From the NCBI RefSeq assembly GCF_001424045.1, contig NZ_LMQB01000025.1, positions 139,854 to 203,853 on the forward strand: DNA of 64,000 bases. Reading direction: 5' to 3'. Each line of letters starts with the position of its first letter. Within the stretch, counting starts at the first letter, position 1. This stretch comes from Rhizobium sp. Leaf371. Its GTDB lineage: Bacteria; Pseudomonadota; Alphaproteobacteria; Rhizobiales; Rhizobiaceae. The notes under the pieces were generated by a model. It did not search any database, was not told where the DNA came from, and saw only the letters and a list, made by a program, of their open reading frames with translations. Of the stretch, positions 45,853 to 55,410 are shown in pieces. Made by a program: the position numbers and the translations under genes.

Positions 45853-48078
45853 CTACTCCGTTTGCTGAAGCTGCGTCAGCAGAGCCTGCATTTTCACAAC
45901 GAGGCCCGACGGTGCGTAATCGACATCCGTGCCGCCGGAGCCTGCCAGGCCCATGCGCAGCAGCTTCGAGCCGAAGCCTTTACGCTCGGGCGGCGTGACC
46001 GACGGTCCATCGGTCTCCTGCCACGTCACGTGCAACGAACGTTCCGGGCCCTTCCCCTCGATCAGCCAATCGATCGCGACGCGGCCATGCTCGTTCGACA
46101 AGGCGCCGTATTTGACCGCATTGGTGCCGAGTTCGTGCAACAGCAAGGCGAGCGACAGCGCACCCTTCGGCCCGACGATCGTGCGGGGGCCGCGCAGATC
46201 GAACCGTTCCGCAGGGGCCACGCTTTCGAGCGTGGTCGCCATGATCGCCTGGATGGGCGCCGAATCGTGATTGTCGTGCAGCAGGACGTCATGGGCACGG
46301 CTGAGCGCATGCAGCCGCTTCTCGAAGGTGCGGACGTGCGCCTGCTCGGTCACCGGTCGCAGGGTCTGCGTCGCGATGGCCTGCACCATGGCGAGCATGT
46401 TCTTCAGCCGGTGCGCCATCTCCCGGTTGATCAGTTCCTTCTCGGCCTCGACCACCTTGCGGTCCGAAATGTCCGTCACGGCGACGACGGCGCCCGAAAG
46501 TTCGCCCGATAGATCCTTGATCGCCTCGCCCACGATCGAGAGCCAGGTCTTGCTGCCGTCCGGCCGGTGATAGAGCACCTCGGCCTTGGCGCGGTCGCAC
46601 TCCCAGGCCATGATCCGCGCCAACGGATAGTGTCGCGGGTCGAAAGGCGAGCCGTCATGGTTGGTGGCGACGAAGATGTCGTAGTCCTCGACCGATCGTG
46701 CTGCCGTCGCATCGTGACCCAGCAATTGCTGTGACCGTTCGTTCTGGAGGATGATGCGACCCGTCGGCGCCTCGGCCAGAAGGACGCCGACCGGCATGGT
46801 ATCGATGATCGTGGAGAGCTGTCTCTGCTGGTCGCGAAGTTCGGCTTCGAGCTTCAGCCGCTCGGTCACCTCGACGAAGAGAACGACGAAGCGTTCCTGG
46901 TCGAGAGGCTGCGCATGCCCCTCGTACCAGCGACCGGTCTCGCCGACCTGCCGCACGAAGACGAGCGGTTCCCCGGATCGGACGACCTCTGCAAACGCGG
47001 GAATCCACGCGTCTTCGGCCCCTGCAAAAACGTCCCGAACCGTTCGCCCGACGGCAGAGGACGGCGCGACGCCGACGAGATCGCCCCAGGCTCGGTTGAC
47101 CTCGACATAGCGCCAGTCGATCACCTCGCCATCGCTGCGGCGGATGAGTTCGCCGAGGATGAACCCTTCCTCCAGCTGCTCGAAGAGCCCGCGCCAATGC
47201 GCCTCGCTCTTCTGCAGGCGTTCTTCCGCCTGTTTGCGGGCGGTCACGTCGGAAAAAACGGAGGCGATCTGGTCCGCACCGATCCGCCGGATGCGGTTCT
47301 CGAACCATTTTCCGCCGATTTCGGTGGCCCTGTTCACGTGGACGATCGGCTCGCCATGCTCGAAAACCGTGCGATAGGCCGGCATCATGTCGTCGAGAAC
47401 CCCCGGCGCGACCTGCGAGAGCGTCGCCCCGCGGACCGTGTTCGGCGTCATCCCCGTCAGACGCTGGAAGGCCGGATTGACGTCCTCGAAGCGGATGTCG
47501 ACGATATCGCCGGTGGCGTCGCGCACGGCGCTGGCGACGTAATAGCCCTCCTGCATGTCGTGAAAGAGCGAGCGATACATGAGTTCGGAAACGCCGACCT
47601 CGATCTGCTTCTCGACGACGTTTGCAAGCGTTTCCAACGCGTGTCGGTCCCGCTCCACCCAAATGCGTGGCTTGGTATCGATCGCCGCGAGCGCGCCGAT
47701 GAGCTGCCCGTCCGGCAGACAGATGGGAACGCCGAGATAGGCGACGACGCCGAGATCATCGATCGCCATATTGTCGCGAACAAGGTCGTCGATCCGCGCG
47801 TCCTCGATCGTCAGAACGGCGTTCGTGCTCACGACATGCTGGCAGAAAGAGTGGGTGATCGGTGTCTCGCCCAGCGACGCCCAAGGTTCCGGTAGGCCGC
47901 AATGTCCGGCAAAGACCTGTCGTTTCTCGTCTACGATGGAAATGATGGCGACGGGAACGCCGAGTGCGACGCGAACGTGCTCGGTCAGATGTCCGAATTG
48001 TTCGTTTCCGGCCTTGTCGAGAAGGCCACTGCGACGGATCGCGGCGATGCGTTGGGCGGCAAGTTCTTCGGCGTTCAT
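45853..48078 (-). CDS. GAF-PAS-PAS-PAS HWE histidine kinase
   Basis: A 741-residue soluble sensor kinase. The GAF domain (about 20-165) has VPVAIISIVDEKRQVFAGHC and THSFCQHVV. Three PAS units follow (about 170-290, 295-415, 420-545). The HWE kinase domain has phospho-acceptor His556 in EMAHRLKNMLAMVQAI, the box LLLHELGTNAVKYGAL and the WxE motif in TWQETDG. There is no membrane segment. It is convergent with the LOV kinase/receiver pair, whose receiver could be a shared target (inference). The signal is unknown; GAF domains of this type sometimes bind bilins or small metabolites. Confidence 0.9.
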   Translation of the reverse strand: MNAEELAAQRIAAIRRSGLLDKAGNEQFGHLTEHVRVALGVPVAIISIVDEKRQVFAGHCGLPEPWASLGETPITHSFCQHVVSTNAVLTIEDARIDDLVRDNMAIDDLGVVAYLGVPICLPDGQLIGALAAIDTKPRIWVERDRHALETLANVVEKQIEVGVSELMYRSLFHDMQEGYYVASAVRDATGDIVDIRFEDVNPAFQRLTGMTPNTVRGATLSQVAPGVLDDMMPAYRTVFEHGEPIVHVNRATEIGGKWFENRIRRIGADQIASVFSDVTARKQAEERLQKSEAHWRGLFEQLEEGFILGELIRRSDGEVIDWRYVEVNRAWGDLVGVAPSSAVGRTVRDVFAGAEDAWIPAFAEVVRSGEPLVFVRQVGETGRWYEGHAQPLDQERFVVLFVEVTERLKLEAELRDQQRQLSTIIDTMPVGVLLAEAPTGRIILQNERSQQLLGHDATAARSVEDYDIFVATNHDGSPFDPRHYPLARIMAWECDRAKAEVLYHRPDGSKTWLSIVGEAIKDLSGELSGAVVAVTDISDRKVVEAEKELINREMAHRLKNMLAMVQAIATQTLRPVTEQAHVRTFEKRLHALSRAHDVLLHDNHDSAPIQAIMATTLESVAPAERFDLRGPRTIVGPKGALSLALLLHELGTNAVKYGALSNEHGRVAIDWLIEGKGPERSLHVTWQETDGPSVTPPERKGFGSKLLRMGLAGSGGTDVDYAPSGLVVKMQALLTQLQQTE

Positions 48079-48310
48079 CCTGACCTTGTCGACCTTGATA
48101 CGATCGATCTTCCCGGACCCGCGCCAGAGGGACTATCCAGCGGCTGCGACGTTCGGCTGAGACATACGACCGAATGCCGGTATTTCAAGCATGTTCTGAA
48201 GGAAACATGCGTCCGGCCCCGTCGATGGCGACGAAGAACGGCAAAAATGTCGATCTGTGGTGAACCGCCGGTCTTCGCGCGCGGGACCGGATCGTCTGGC
48301 GCGGCACCGC

Positions 48311-49036
48311 CTAGCCGAGGATATCCATCGCCCAAGCCTGACGCCCGAGGCGGATCGAGGCGGTCGCGGGTCTCAATATCAGCAGGCCGCCGCAGAGCGA
48401 ACCCGTCGTCACGACAGTGCCCCGTCGCAATGTCTCTGCCGGGCGGTGCCCGTCATTGGCATAGGCAACGAGGGCGGCCAGCGGGTCTTTGTCCGGATGC
48501 CGGCCCGGCGCATCGAAGAGAGACTGGTCGCCCGCTGTGACCTGCAGATGTTCCGCATCATGATCTTCATCGAGGACTGCGACATCGAGTGCCGGTCCGA
48601 GACGGTAACCGGCATTGCTCATGAGGTCCGCAACCAGAAAGCCCGTTCGGCCCTGCGGCCCGCCGACATAACGGCTGCGGACGAACTCGATCCCCATGCG
48701 CACGTTCGAGATCGCCTCCCGGATCTCCTGCCGGCTGTAGGACTGCGCCCGCACCGGGAGATCGCGGCCGAGAACGATCGCGATCTCGACTTCCAGCTTC
48801 ACCTCGGGTTGATAGGGAAAGCTGGCGGTCTCGGTGGCTGACAGAAGCGGTGCGCTCAGCACGCCGTCGTCGCGCAGCGAGAGCTTGCAGCCTTGCGGTG
48901 TAACGCCGAGCTGACCAATCACGGCCGACTGGATGGCGTAGGCCTCCGCGAGGTCCGGTTGCGAGATGGCGTCGCCGTCGATCGTCCCGTCGTTCCGGAT
49001 GGCCTCGACCAGAATGTCTGCCAGATCCCTGCCCAT
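48311..49036 (-). CDS. fumarylacetoacetase/2-keto-4-pentenoate hydratase family protein
   Basis: A 241-residue member of the MhpD-like hydratase/decarboxylase family. Motifs are AYAIQSAVIGQLG, PEVKLEVEIAIVLGRDLP with metal-binding Glu, ISNVRMGIEFVRSRYV and a C-terminal VVTTGSLCGGLL. The ATG at 49036 is preceded by GAGG. It follows udh by 58 bp on the same strand, so it probably acts in uronate or aldarate breakdown. The reaction is uncertain, since the known oxidative pathway does not need it. A 232-bp spacer without a gene separates it from the HWE kinase. Confidence 0.8.
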   Translation of the reverse strand: MGRDLADILVEAIRNDGTIDGDAISQPDLAEAYAIQSAVIGQLGVTPQGCKLSLRDDGVLSAPLLSATETASFPYQPEVKLEVEIAIVLGRDLPVRAQSYSRQEIREAISNVRMGIEFVRSRYVGGPQGRTGFLVADLMSNAGYRLGPALDVAVLDEDHDAEHLQVTAGDQSLFDAPGRHPDKDPLAALVAYANDGHRPAETLRRGTVVTTGSLCGGLLILRPATASIRLGRQAWAMDILG

Positions 49037-49094
49037 GTGCGCCTCGCTTCTCTGTTCTCGATCGTAGCGGTACAATCCGGACGTCGTCCCGGGA

Positions 49095-49898
49095 TCAGGC
49101 CTTGCGATCTCTATGGATCGGCTCTGCCACGAAAGGTCCGCCCTGGTAAAGTGCGGCCGGGTCGTCTTTCGGGGGCATGGGGATCGCCGCGTCGAGTTCT
49201 CCCCGGAATGTCTCGGCATTGTCCTTCGGACGCCAGCCGAGATAGGCGGCTGCGCTGTTGTCCCACCAGGAGCAATCATTGTTCGAGACGCCCCAGATGA
49301 TCGGGCAACCGAGCATCGGCGCATGGAAGACCCGGCCGATCAGAGCCTCGAAATCGTCGAACGACATCCAGGTTGCCAGCATCCGATGATTTCTCGGCTT
49401 TTCGAAGCAGCTGCCGATGCGGACCAGCGCCGTCTCCTGGCCGAATTTCTCATAATACATCCGCGCCAGAGCTTCGCCGAAGCATTTGGAGACGCCGTAA
49501 AGCCCGTCGGGCCGCATCGGCGATCGGGTGTCGATATGCTCGTCCTGCCGGTAGAAACCGATCGTGTGGTTGGAGCTGGCAAAGAGAATCCGTGGCTGTC
49601 CATGCGCCTGCGCGGCCTCGTAGAGATTGTAGAGGCCGGCAATGTTGGCGTTGAGGATCTTGGAGAACGTGTCCTCGACCGAGATGCCGCCGAGATGCAG
49701 AATGCCGTCGCAGCCCTCGACCAGCGCCATCACCGCATCGGCATCGCCGAGGTCGCAGGGCATCAGTTCCTCGTTCGGCGCGGCATCTCCGAGATCGGCG
49801 ATGTCCGACAGCCGAACGATGTCCGCCAACTTGCCCAGTCGTTCGCGCATCGCACGGCCGAGGCCACCTGCAGCGCCCGTTACCAGCAGTCGTTTCAA
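49095..49898 (-). CDS. udh: uronate dehydrogenase
   Basis: A 267-residue short-chain dehydrogenase that oxidises D-galacturonate or D-glucuronate to the aldaro-lactone with NAD+. It closely follows the Agrobacterium Udh sequence: KRLLVTGAAGGLGRAMRERL, GILHLGGISVE, FASSNHTIGFY, catalytic Tyr134 and Lys138 in DGLYGVSKCFGE, GQETALVRIGSC and WWDNS. The start is TTG at 49898, eight bases after GAGGAGG; it replaces the ATG of relatives, so expression may be tuned down at translation. The promoter (49927-49954) carries a GntR-type operator over its -10 box. It is divergent from the GntR gene at 50023. Confidence 0.93.
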   Translation of the reverse strand: MKRLLVTGAAGGLGRAMRERLGKLADIVRLSDIADLGDAAPNEELMPCDLGDADAVMALVEGCDGILHLGGISVEDTFSKILNANIAGLYNLYEAAQAHGQPRILFASSNHTIGFYRQDEHIDTRSPMRPDGLYGVSKCFGEALARMYYEKFGQETALVRIGSCFEKPRNHRMLATWMSFDDFEALIGRVFHAPMLGCPIIWGVSNNDCSWWDNSAAAYLGWRPKDNAETFRGELDAAIPMPPKDDPAALYQGGPFVAEPIHRDRKA

Positions 49899-49923
49899 CG
49901 GCAATTCCTCCTCTGTTGTCAAA

Positions 49924-49935
49924 CTTATCATACAG
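49924..49935. promoter_or_regulatory. GntR/FadR-type operator candidate at the udh promoter
   Basis: On the minus strand CTGTATGATAAG, overlapping the -10 box TATGAT. The same motif, CTGTATGACAGG, occurs at 50750-50761 before kdgD (10 of 12 identical), so both are likely sites for the regulator encoded at 50023. Confidence 0.55.
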
Positions 49936-49954
49936 GTTGCTGGAATCGCGTCAA
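49927..49954 (-). promoter_or_regulatory. udh promoter
   Basis: On the minus strand TTGACG (49954-49949), 16 bases and TATGAT (49932-49927). Both boxes are close to the sigma-70 consensus and lie 29-56 bp upstream of the udh TTG. Confidence 0.65.
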
Positions 49955-49979
49955 CAGATCGGCTATATCAGTGGCGTCG

Positions 49980-49998
49980 GATGCACGTATACTGCATC
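49980..49998. promoter_or_regulatory. inverted repeat before the GntR gene
   Basis: GATGCA-N7-TGCATC. The arms bracket a TATACT (49988-49993) that could be the plus-strand -10 box of the GntR gene, so it may be an autoregulatory site. The -35 box is unclear. Confidence 0.4.
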
Positions 49999-50022
49999 GA
50001 ATTTCAGTCGGGGACGTGAAGA

Positions 50023-50757
50023 ATGAACAGGACCGGCGCCATGGGACGCACCCTGACGGCAAAGCTCGGCGAGAGCCTGCGCGCAGCGATCGTCGATGGC
50101 CAGTTTCCACCCGGCACCAAGCTTCCGAGCGAGGCGCAACTGGGAAAATCGCATGGCGTCAGCCGGACCGTGGTGCGTGAGGCGATCGCCAGCCTGCGCG
50201 CCGATCGTCTGGTGGACACACGCCAGGGTGCCGGCGTCTTCGTGCTGGAGCCTCCGCAGCCGATGATTCCCGCAGCGCTTTCGCTGCAGAATGTCGATCC
50301 GGCGCGCGTCTCCTCCATGATCGAGGTTTTGGAACTCCGAACCGCTGTCGAGGTCGAATCAGCCGGTTTGGCGGCACTTCGTCGCTCCCCGCTTCAGGAA
50401 GAGGTCATTCTCGAACGCCATTATGCCGTTCGCGCCTGCCTGGAAGCGGGCACGTCGAGTTCGGAGGCCGACTTCGCGCTCCACCTTGCGATCGCCGAGG
50501 CGACGAACAATCCCCGCTTCCGCGATTTCCTGTCGATGATCGGCGCCAGCGTCATTCCGCGCGCCGCTTTGCGGACGGGTGAGGAGGAGGTCGACCAGAC
50601 AGCCTATCTCAAACTGATCGACGAAGAGCATCGCGCCATCGTGTTCGCCATCTCCAATGGCGACGAGGATGCGGCGCGCGAGGCCATGCGGCGCCATCTG
50701 CGCGGCAGCCAGACGCGATACCGCTCCCTGCTGCGCGAGAGCCGCAAAGCTGTATGA
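50023..50757 (+). CDS. GntR/FadR-family regulator of oxidative uronate catabolism
   Basis: A 244-residue regulator. The N-terminal winged helix reads LRAAIVDGQFPPGTKLPSEA, GVSRTVVREAIASLRADRLV and DTRQGAGVFV. The helical FCD domain has EVLELRTAVEVESAGLAAL, FALHLAIAEATNNPRF and EEHRAIVFAI. The ATG at 50023 follows a weak GAAG. It lies between udh (divergent) and kdgD-gci-gli (downstream), with a shared motif at both promoters. It is probably a repressor released by an aldarate or uronate. Confidence 0.9.
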   Translation: MNRTGAMGRTLTAKLGESLRAAIVDGQFPPGTKLPSEAQLGKSHGVSRTVVREAIASLRADRLVDTRQGAGVFVLEPPQPMIPAALSLQNVDPARVSSMIEVLELRTAVEVESAGLAALRRSPLQEEVILERHYAVRACLEAGTSSSEADFALHLAIAEATNNPRFRDFLSMIGASVIPRAALRTGEEEVDQTAYLKLIDEEHRAIVFAISNGDEDAAREAMRRHLRGSQTRYRSLLRESRKAV

Positions 50758-50761
50758 CAGG
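50750..50761. promoter_or_regulatory. GntR/FadR-type operator candidate before kdgD
   Basis: CTGTATGACAGG, matching the site at the udh promoter. It overlaps the last codons of the GntR gene and ends just before the -35 box at 50765. Confidence 0.5.
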
Positions 50762-50764
50762 TTA

Positions 50765-51733
<969 letters not shown>

Positions 51734-51734
51734 G

Positions 51735-52883
51735 GTGAAGATCGCGGCCGTCCACACCCATCTTCTGGAATATCGGCTGCCGACACCGTTCGAAAGCGCG
51801 TCGATGCGGTTCGACCGGCGGGCGCATATTCTGGTCGAGGTGGTCTGCGATAACGGCCTCGTCGGCTGGGGCGAATGCCTCGGCCCTGCCCGGCCGAATG
51901 CGGCGGTGGTCAAGGCCTATACGCAATGGCTGATCGGCGCCGATCCGCTGGAGACCGAGAAGATCTGGGCGGTGCTCTACAATGCGCTGCGCGATCAGGG
52001 CCAGCGCGGGCTGGCCATCACGGCCCTCTCCGGCATCGATATCGCGCTCTGGGACATCAAGGGCAAGCATTTCGGCGTGCCGGTCTCGACCCTGCTCGGC
52101 GGCCGCTTCCGCGAGAGCGTCAAGGCCTATGCCACCGGCAGCTTCAAGCGCGACGGCGTCAACCGTCTGGACGACAACGTCGCCGACATCACCCGCTACC
52201 AGCGCGAAGGCTTTCACGCGAGCAAGATCAAGATCGGTTTCGGCGTTTCGGAGGATCTCGCGATCGTGCGGGCGGTGCGCGATGCGGTCGGCCCGGATTT
52301 CCGGATCATGGTCGATGCCAATCACGGTTACGACGCGCTGGATGCCATCCGCTTCGGCAATGCGGCGGCCGAGCTGGATATCGATTGGTTCGAGGAGCCG
52401 GTCGTGCCGGAGCAGCTTGCGGCCTACCGCGAGGTGCGCCATCGCCAGCCGATCCCCGTTGCCGGCGGCGAGACCTGGCACAGCCGCTGGGGCATGCGCG
52501 AACCGATCGAGACCCGCGCGGTCGATATCCTCCAGCCCGATCTCGCCGGCACCGGCGGTTTTACCGAGGCCCGGCGCATCGCGGATCTCGCAGCGCTTCA
52601 TGGCGTCCGCGTCGTGCCGCATGTCTGGGGCACGGCCGTGCACATCGCCGCCGCCCTCCAGTTCATGGCGGCGATGGTGCCGAGCCCGGTTCGCGTCAAC
52701 CCGATCGAACCGATCCTCGAGTTCGACCGCACGGAAAATCCCTTCCGGCAGGCGGTGGTCAAGACGCCGATCGATCATGTCGGCGGCGTGGTCGCCATCC
52801 CGGACGGCCCGGGCCTCGGCATCGAGATCGATCGCGACGCGCTCACCGAATACCGCATGCCCGACGCCGGAAAGGACATATAA
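51735..52883 (+). CDS. gci: D-galactarolactone cycloisomerase
   Basis: A 382-residue enolase-superfamily enzyme, close to Agrobacterium Gci, which turns galactaro-1,4-lactone into 5-keto-4-deoxyglucarate. Recognisable features are HTHLLEYRLPTPFESASMRF, catalytic Lys in HASKIKIGFG, metal ligands in IMVDANHGYD, DWFEEPVVPEQL and VAGGETWHSRWG, and His in RVVPHVWGTAVHIAAALQF. The start is GTG at 51735 with GGAGG upstream, one base after the kdgD stop. Its stop overlaps the gli start. Confidence 0.92.
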   Translation: MKIAAVHTHLLEYRLPTPFESASMRFDRRAHILVEVVCDNGLVGWGECLGPARPNAAVVKAYTQWLIGADPLETEKIWAVLYNALRDQGQRGLAITALSGIDIALWDIKGKHFGVPVSTLLGGRFRESVKAYATGSFKRDGVNRLDDNVADITRYQREGFHASKIKIGFGVSEDLAIVRAVRDAVGPDFRIMVDANHGYDALDAIRFGNAAAELDIDWFEEPVVPEQLAAYREVRHRQPIPVAGGETWHSRWGMREPIETRAVDILQPDLAGTGGFTEARRIADLAALHGVRVVPHVWGTAVHIAAALQFMAAMVPSPVRVNPIEPILEFDRTENPFRQAVVKTPIDHVGGVVAIPDGPGLGIEIDRDALTEYRMPDAGKDI

Positions 52884-53764
52884 TGCTCGTCAGACCCCTC
52901 TCAGGAGCAAAACCGGCGTTCGCGTTTCCCGCGGGTGCGGTCGATGCGCAGATGCATATGTACCTGCCGGGGTATCCCGCGCTGCCGGGCGGACCGGACC
53001 TTCCCGCAGGCAGTCTTCCCGATGCCGATCAGTACCGCGCCTTCATGGCCTGGCTCGGTATCGACCGCGTCATCATCACGCAGGGCAATGCCCACCAGCG
53101 CGACAATGGCAATCTCCTTGCTTGTCTCGATGAAATGGGGGACGTCGCGCGCGGCGTTGCCGTCATCGACGAGACAACCAGCGAGAGCGAGCTCGACCGG
53201 CTCTCGGCCGCCGGCGTCGTCGGCGTCCGCATCATGGATCTTCCGGGCGGCGCCGTCGGTCTCGACGCGCTGGAAGCGGTGGACGCGAAGGCGGCGAGCC
53301 GCGGCTGGATGCTGGCCGTCCAGTTCGACGGCAACCGCATCCTCGACCATGCCCCGCGCCTGCAGGCGTTAAAGTCGCGCTGGGTGTTCGATCACCACGG
53401 CAAGTTTTTTGCCGGCGCCATGCCCGATGGCCCCGAGATCACGGCCCTGCGGCAGCTGATGGAGGGCGGCCGATGCTGGTTCAAATTTGCAGGCGTCTAC
53501 GAATCCTCCCGCTCCGGCGGTCCGGATTACGCTGACGTGGCCGCGTTCTCGAAGGTTCTGACGGCCCATGCGCCGGAACGCATCGTCTGGGGAAGCAACT
53601 GGCCGCACAATCTGGCGAAGACGCAGGATACCTATCCCGATGACGTCGCCCTGGCGGACACGGTTCTCGGCTGGATCGGCGACGAAGCCGCCCTTCGTCA
53701 GGCGCTGGTCGACAATCCCGAAGAACTCTTCGGCCTTCCCGCATGGCAGGGCAGCCGAACGTAG
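52883..53764 (+). CDS. gli: D-galactarolactone isomerase (amidohydrolase family)
   Basis: A 293-residue amidohydrolase-2 protein matching Agrobacterium Gli, which interconverts galactaro- and glucaro-lactones. Motifs are GAVDAQMHMYLPGYPALPGG, IDRVIITQGNAHQRDNGNLL, IMDLPGGAVGL, SRWVFDHHGKFFAG, WFKFAGVYESSR and ERIVWGSNWPHN. The ATG overlaps the gci stop (TAATG). Together with Udh, Gci and KdgD it completes conversion of galacturonate to 2-oxoglutarate semialdehyde. Confidence 0.92.
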   Translation: MLVRPLSGAKPAFAFPAGAVDAQMHMYLPGYPALPGGPDLPAGSLPDADQYRAFMAWLGIDRVIITQGNAHQRDNGNLLACLDEMGDVARGVAVIDETTSESELDRLSAAGVVGVRIMDLPGGAVGLDALEAVDAKAASRGWMLAVQFDGNRILDHAPRLQALKSRWVFDHHGKFFAGAMPDGPEITALRQLMEGGRCWFKFAGVYESSRSGGPDYADVAAFSKVLTAHAPERIVWGSNWPHNLAKTQDTYPDDVALADTVLGWIGDEAALRQALVDNPEELFGLPAWQGSRT

Positions 53765-53769
53765 GATCG

Positions 53770-53801
53770 ATCGTCCGTTCGGCAGTGGAGTGCCGGACGA
53801 T
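53770..53801 (+). terminator. hairpin between gli and dctP
   Basis: ATCGTCC-GGCA pairs with TGCCGGACGAT (11 bp, with a 4-base bulge on the left) and is followed by TCTTTAAAAAAG. It could be a partial terminator separating the catabolic genes from the TRAP genes. Confidence 0.45.
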
Positions 53802-53826
53802 TCTTTAAAAAAGTGGAGGAGAACAC

Positions 53827-54801
53827 ATGAACATCGCAAGCAAGTTGATCATGGCGCTGGGCATCGCCCTCGCCGCATCGACCGCACAGGCGCAGGAAAT
53901 CACCCTGCGCTCGGCGGACATCCATCCGGATGGCTATCCGACCGTCGAGGCGGTCAAATACATGGGCCAGCTGGTCTCTGAACGGTCCAATGGCCGCATC
54001 AAGATCGAGGTGTCCAACAATGCCGTGCTCGGCAACGAGAAGGACACGATCGAGCAGACCCGTTTCGGCGTCATCGACTTGAACCGCGTTAACGCAGCGC
54101 CGTTCAACAACCTGGTGCCGGAAACCACGGTGCTCGGCCTGCCCTTCCTGTTCCGCTCCACCGAGCATATGCATCACACGGTCGATGGACCGATCGGCGA
54201 GGAAGTGCTCAAGGCCTTCGAGCCGCACGGTCTCGTCGGTCTGGCCTTCTACGATAGCGGCGCCCGCTCCTTCTACACGACGAAGAAGCCGATCGAGAAA
54301 CTGGACGATCTCAAGGGCATGAAGATCCGCGTCCAGCAGTCCGACCTCTGGATCGCCATGATGCAGGCCTTCGGTGCCAACCCGACGCCGATGCCGATGG
54401 GCGAAGTCTACTCGTCGCTGGAAACCGGCGTCGTGGATGGTGCCGAGAACAACTGGCCGTCCTACGAGTCCGCGCGCCACTACGAAGTTGCCAAGAACTA
54501 CACGCTGACCGAACATTCCCTCAATCCCGAAATCCTGGTCATGTCCAAGATTTCCTGGGACAAGCTGACCCCCGAAGATCAGACGCTGCTGCGTCAGGCC
54601 GCGAAAGACTCCGTCGGCAAGATGCGGGAACTCTGGACGGCGCGTGAAAAGGCATCCGAGGAAAAGGTCCGCGCGGCCGGCAACAACATCATCAAGGTCG
54701 ACAAGAAGCCCTTCGCCGATGCGATGAAGCCCGTCTACGACCGCTTCGTCACCGATCCCGCCATGAAGGACCTGCTCGAGCGCGTCCAGGCCGTTCAATA
54801 A
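53827..54801 (+). CDS. TRAP transporter substrate-binding protein (DctP)
   Basis: A 324-residue periplasmic binding protein. The Sec signal MNIASKLIMALGIALAASTA ends near AQA, and the mature part starts QEITLRSADIHPDGYPTVEA. Family motifs are GPIGEEVLKAFEPHGLVGLA, FYDSGARSFYTTKKPI, LKGMKIRVQQSDLW with the substrate-binding Arg, and GVVDGAENNWPSYES. GGAGGAG lies directly upstream. In this setting the ligand is probably a uronate or aldarate. A hairpin follows the gene. Confidence 0.92.
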   Translation: MNIASKLIMALGIALAASTAQAQEITLRSADIHPDGYPTVEAVKYMGQLVSERSNGRIKIEVSNNAVLGNEKDTIEQTRFGVIDLNRVNAAPFNNLVPETTVLGLPFLFRSTEHMHHTVDGPIGEEVLKAFEPHGLVGLAFYDSGARSFYTTKKPIEKLDDLKGMKIRVQQSDLWIAMMQAFGANPTPMPMGEVYSSLETGVVDGAENNWPSYESARHYEVAKNYTLTEHSLNPEILVMSKISWDKLTPEDQTLLRQAAKDSVGKMRELWTAREKASEEKVRAAGNNIIKVDKKPFADAMKPVYDRFVTDPAMKDLLERVQAVQ

Positions 54802-54811
54802 CATCCGCTAA

Positions 54812-54838
54812 CGACAGGCCCCGTCTCGGGGCCTGTCG
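54812..54838 (+). terminator. hairpin between dctP and dctQ
   Basis: A perfect 12-bp stem (CGACAGGCCCCG and CGGGGCCTGTCG) with loop TCT and no U-run. It probably stabilises the dctP mRNA or causes partial termination before the membrane genes. Confidence 0.7.
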
Positions 54839-54888
54839 TCGCACGTGCCGGCGCGGGCATTTCACCGGCTCATTGGGAGGACTCTGCA

Positions 54889-55410
54889 ATGCGGCATTTC
54901 ATGTCGTCTGTGCGGCCCATTCTGGCCGCGCTCAACCGGACGGCGCTCTATCTCGCCGGTCTCGGTATCATCGTGATGACGTTGATCATCGGCTGGCAGG
55001 TTTTCGGACGCTATGTCCTCAACGACACGCCGAGCTGGTCGGAGCCGCTGTCGCTGCACCTCATGTCGTGGTTCATTCTCCTCGGGGCTGCCGTCGGCGT
55101 GCGCGAAAGCGTGCATCTCGGGCTCGATCTCGTGCACCACATGGTGTCGCCCGCCATCCAGAAAGTGATGGACCAGATCAGTCTCGGCCTGATCACCCTC
55201 TTTGGCATCGCCATGGCCTATTATGCGATCCTTCTGGCCGCCGGCACATGGAGCGCCCGCATTCCGGTTCTCGGCTGGCCGGGCGGGGTCGATTTCTTTC
55301 CCATGATCGTCGGCGGCGTGCTGATCGCCTTGTTTGCGGCGGAACGCTTCGTCGATGTCTCGCTCGGCCAGGAAGTCACCGACGTCGTCGTGCTGACGGA
55401 GGTCGCATAA
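54889..55410 (+). CDS. TRAP transporter small permease (DctQ)
   Basis: A 173-residue membrane protein with four hydrophobic segments, for example LAGLGIIVMTLIIGWQVFGR and SLHLMSWFILLGAAVGVRES. The motif VFGRYVLNDTPSWSEPL is typical of DctQ. GGGAGG precedes the ATG at 54889. It overlaps dctM (TAATG) and works with dctP and dctM. Confidence 0.92.
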   Translation: MRHFMSSVRPILAALNRTALYLAGLGIIVMTLIIGWQVFGRYVLNDTPSWSEPLSLHLMSWFILLGAAVGVRESVHLGLDLVHHMVSPAIQKVMDQISLGLITLFGIAMAYYAILLAAGTWSARIPVLGWPGGVDFFPMIVGGVLIALFAAERFVDVSLGQEVTDVVVLTEVA

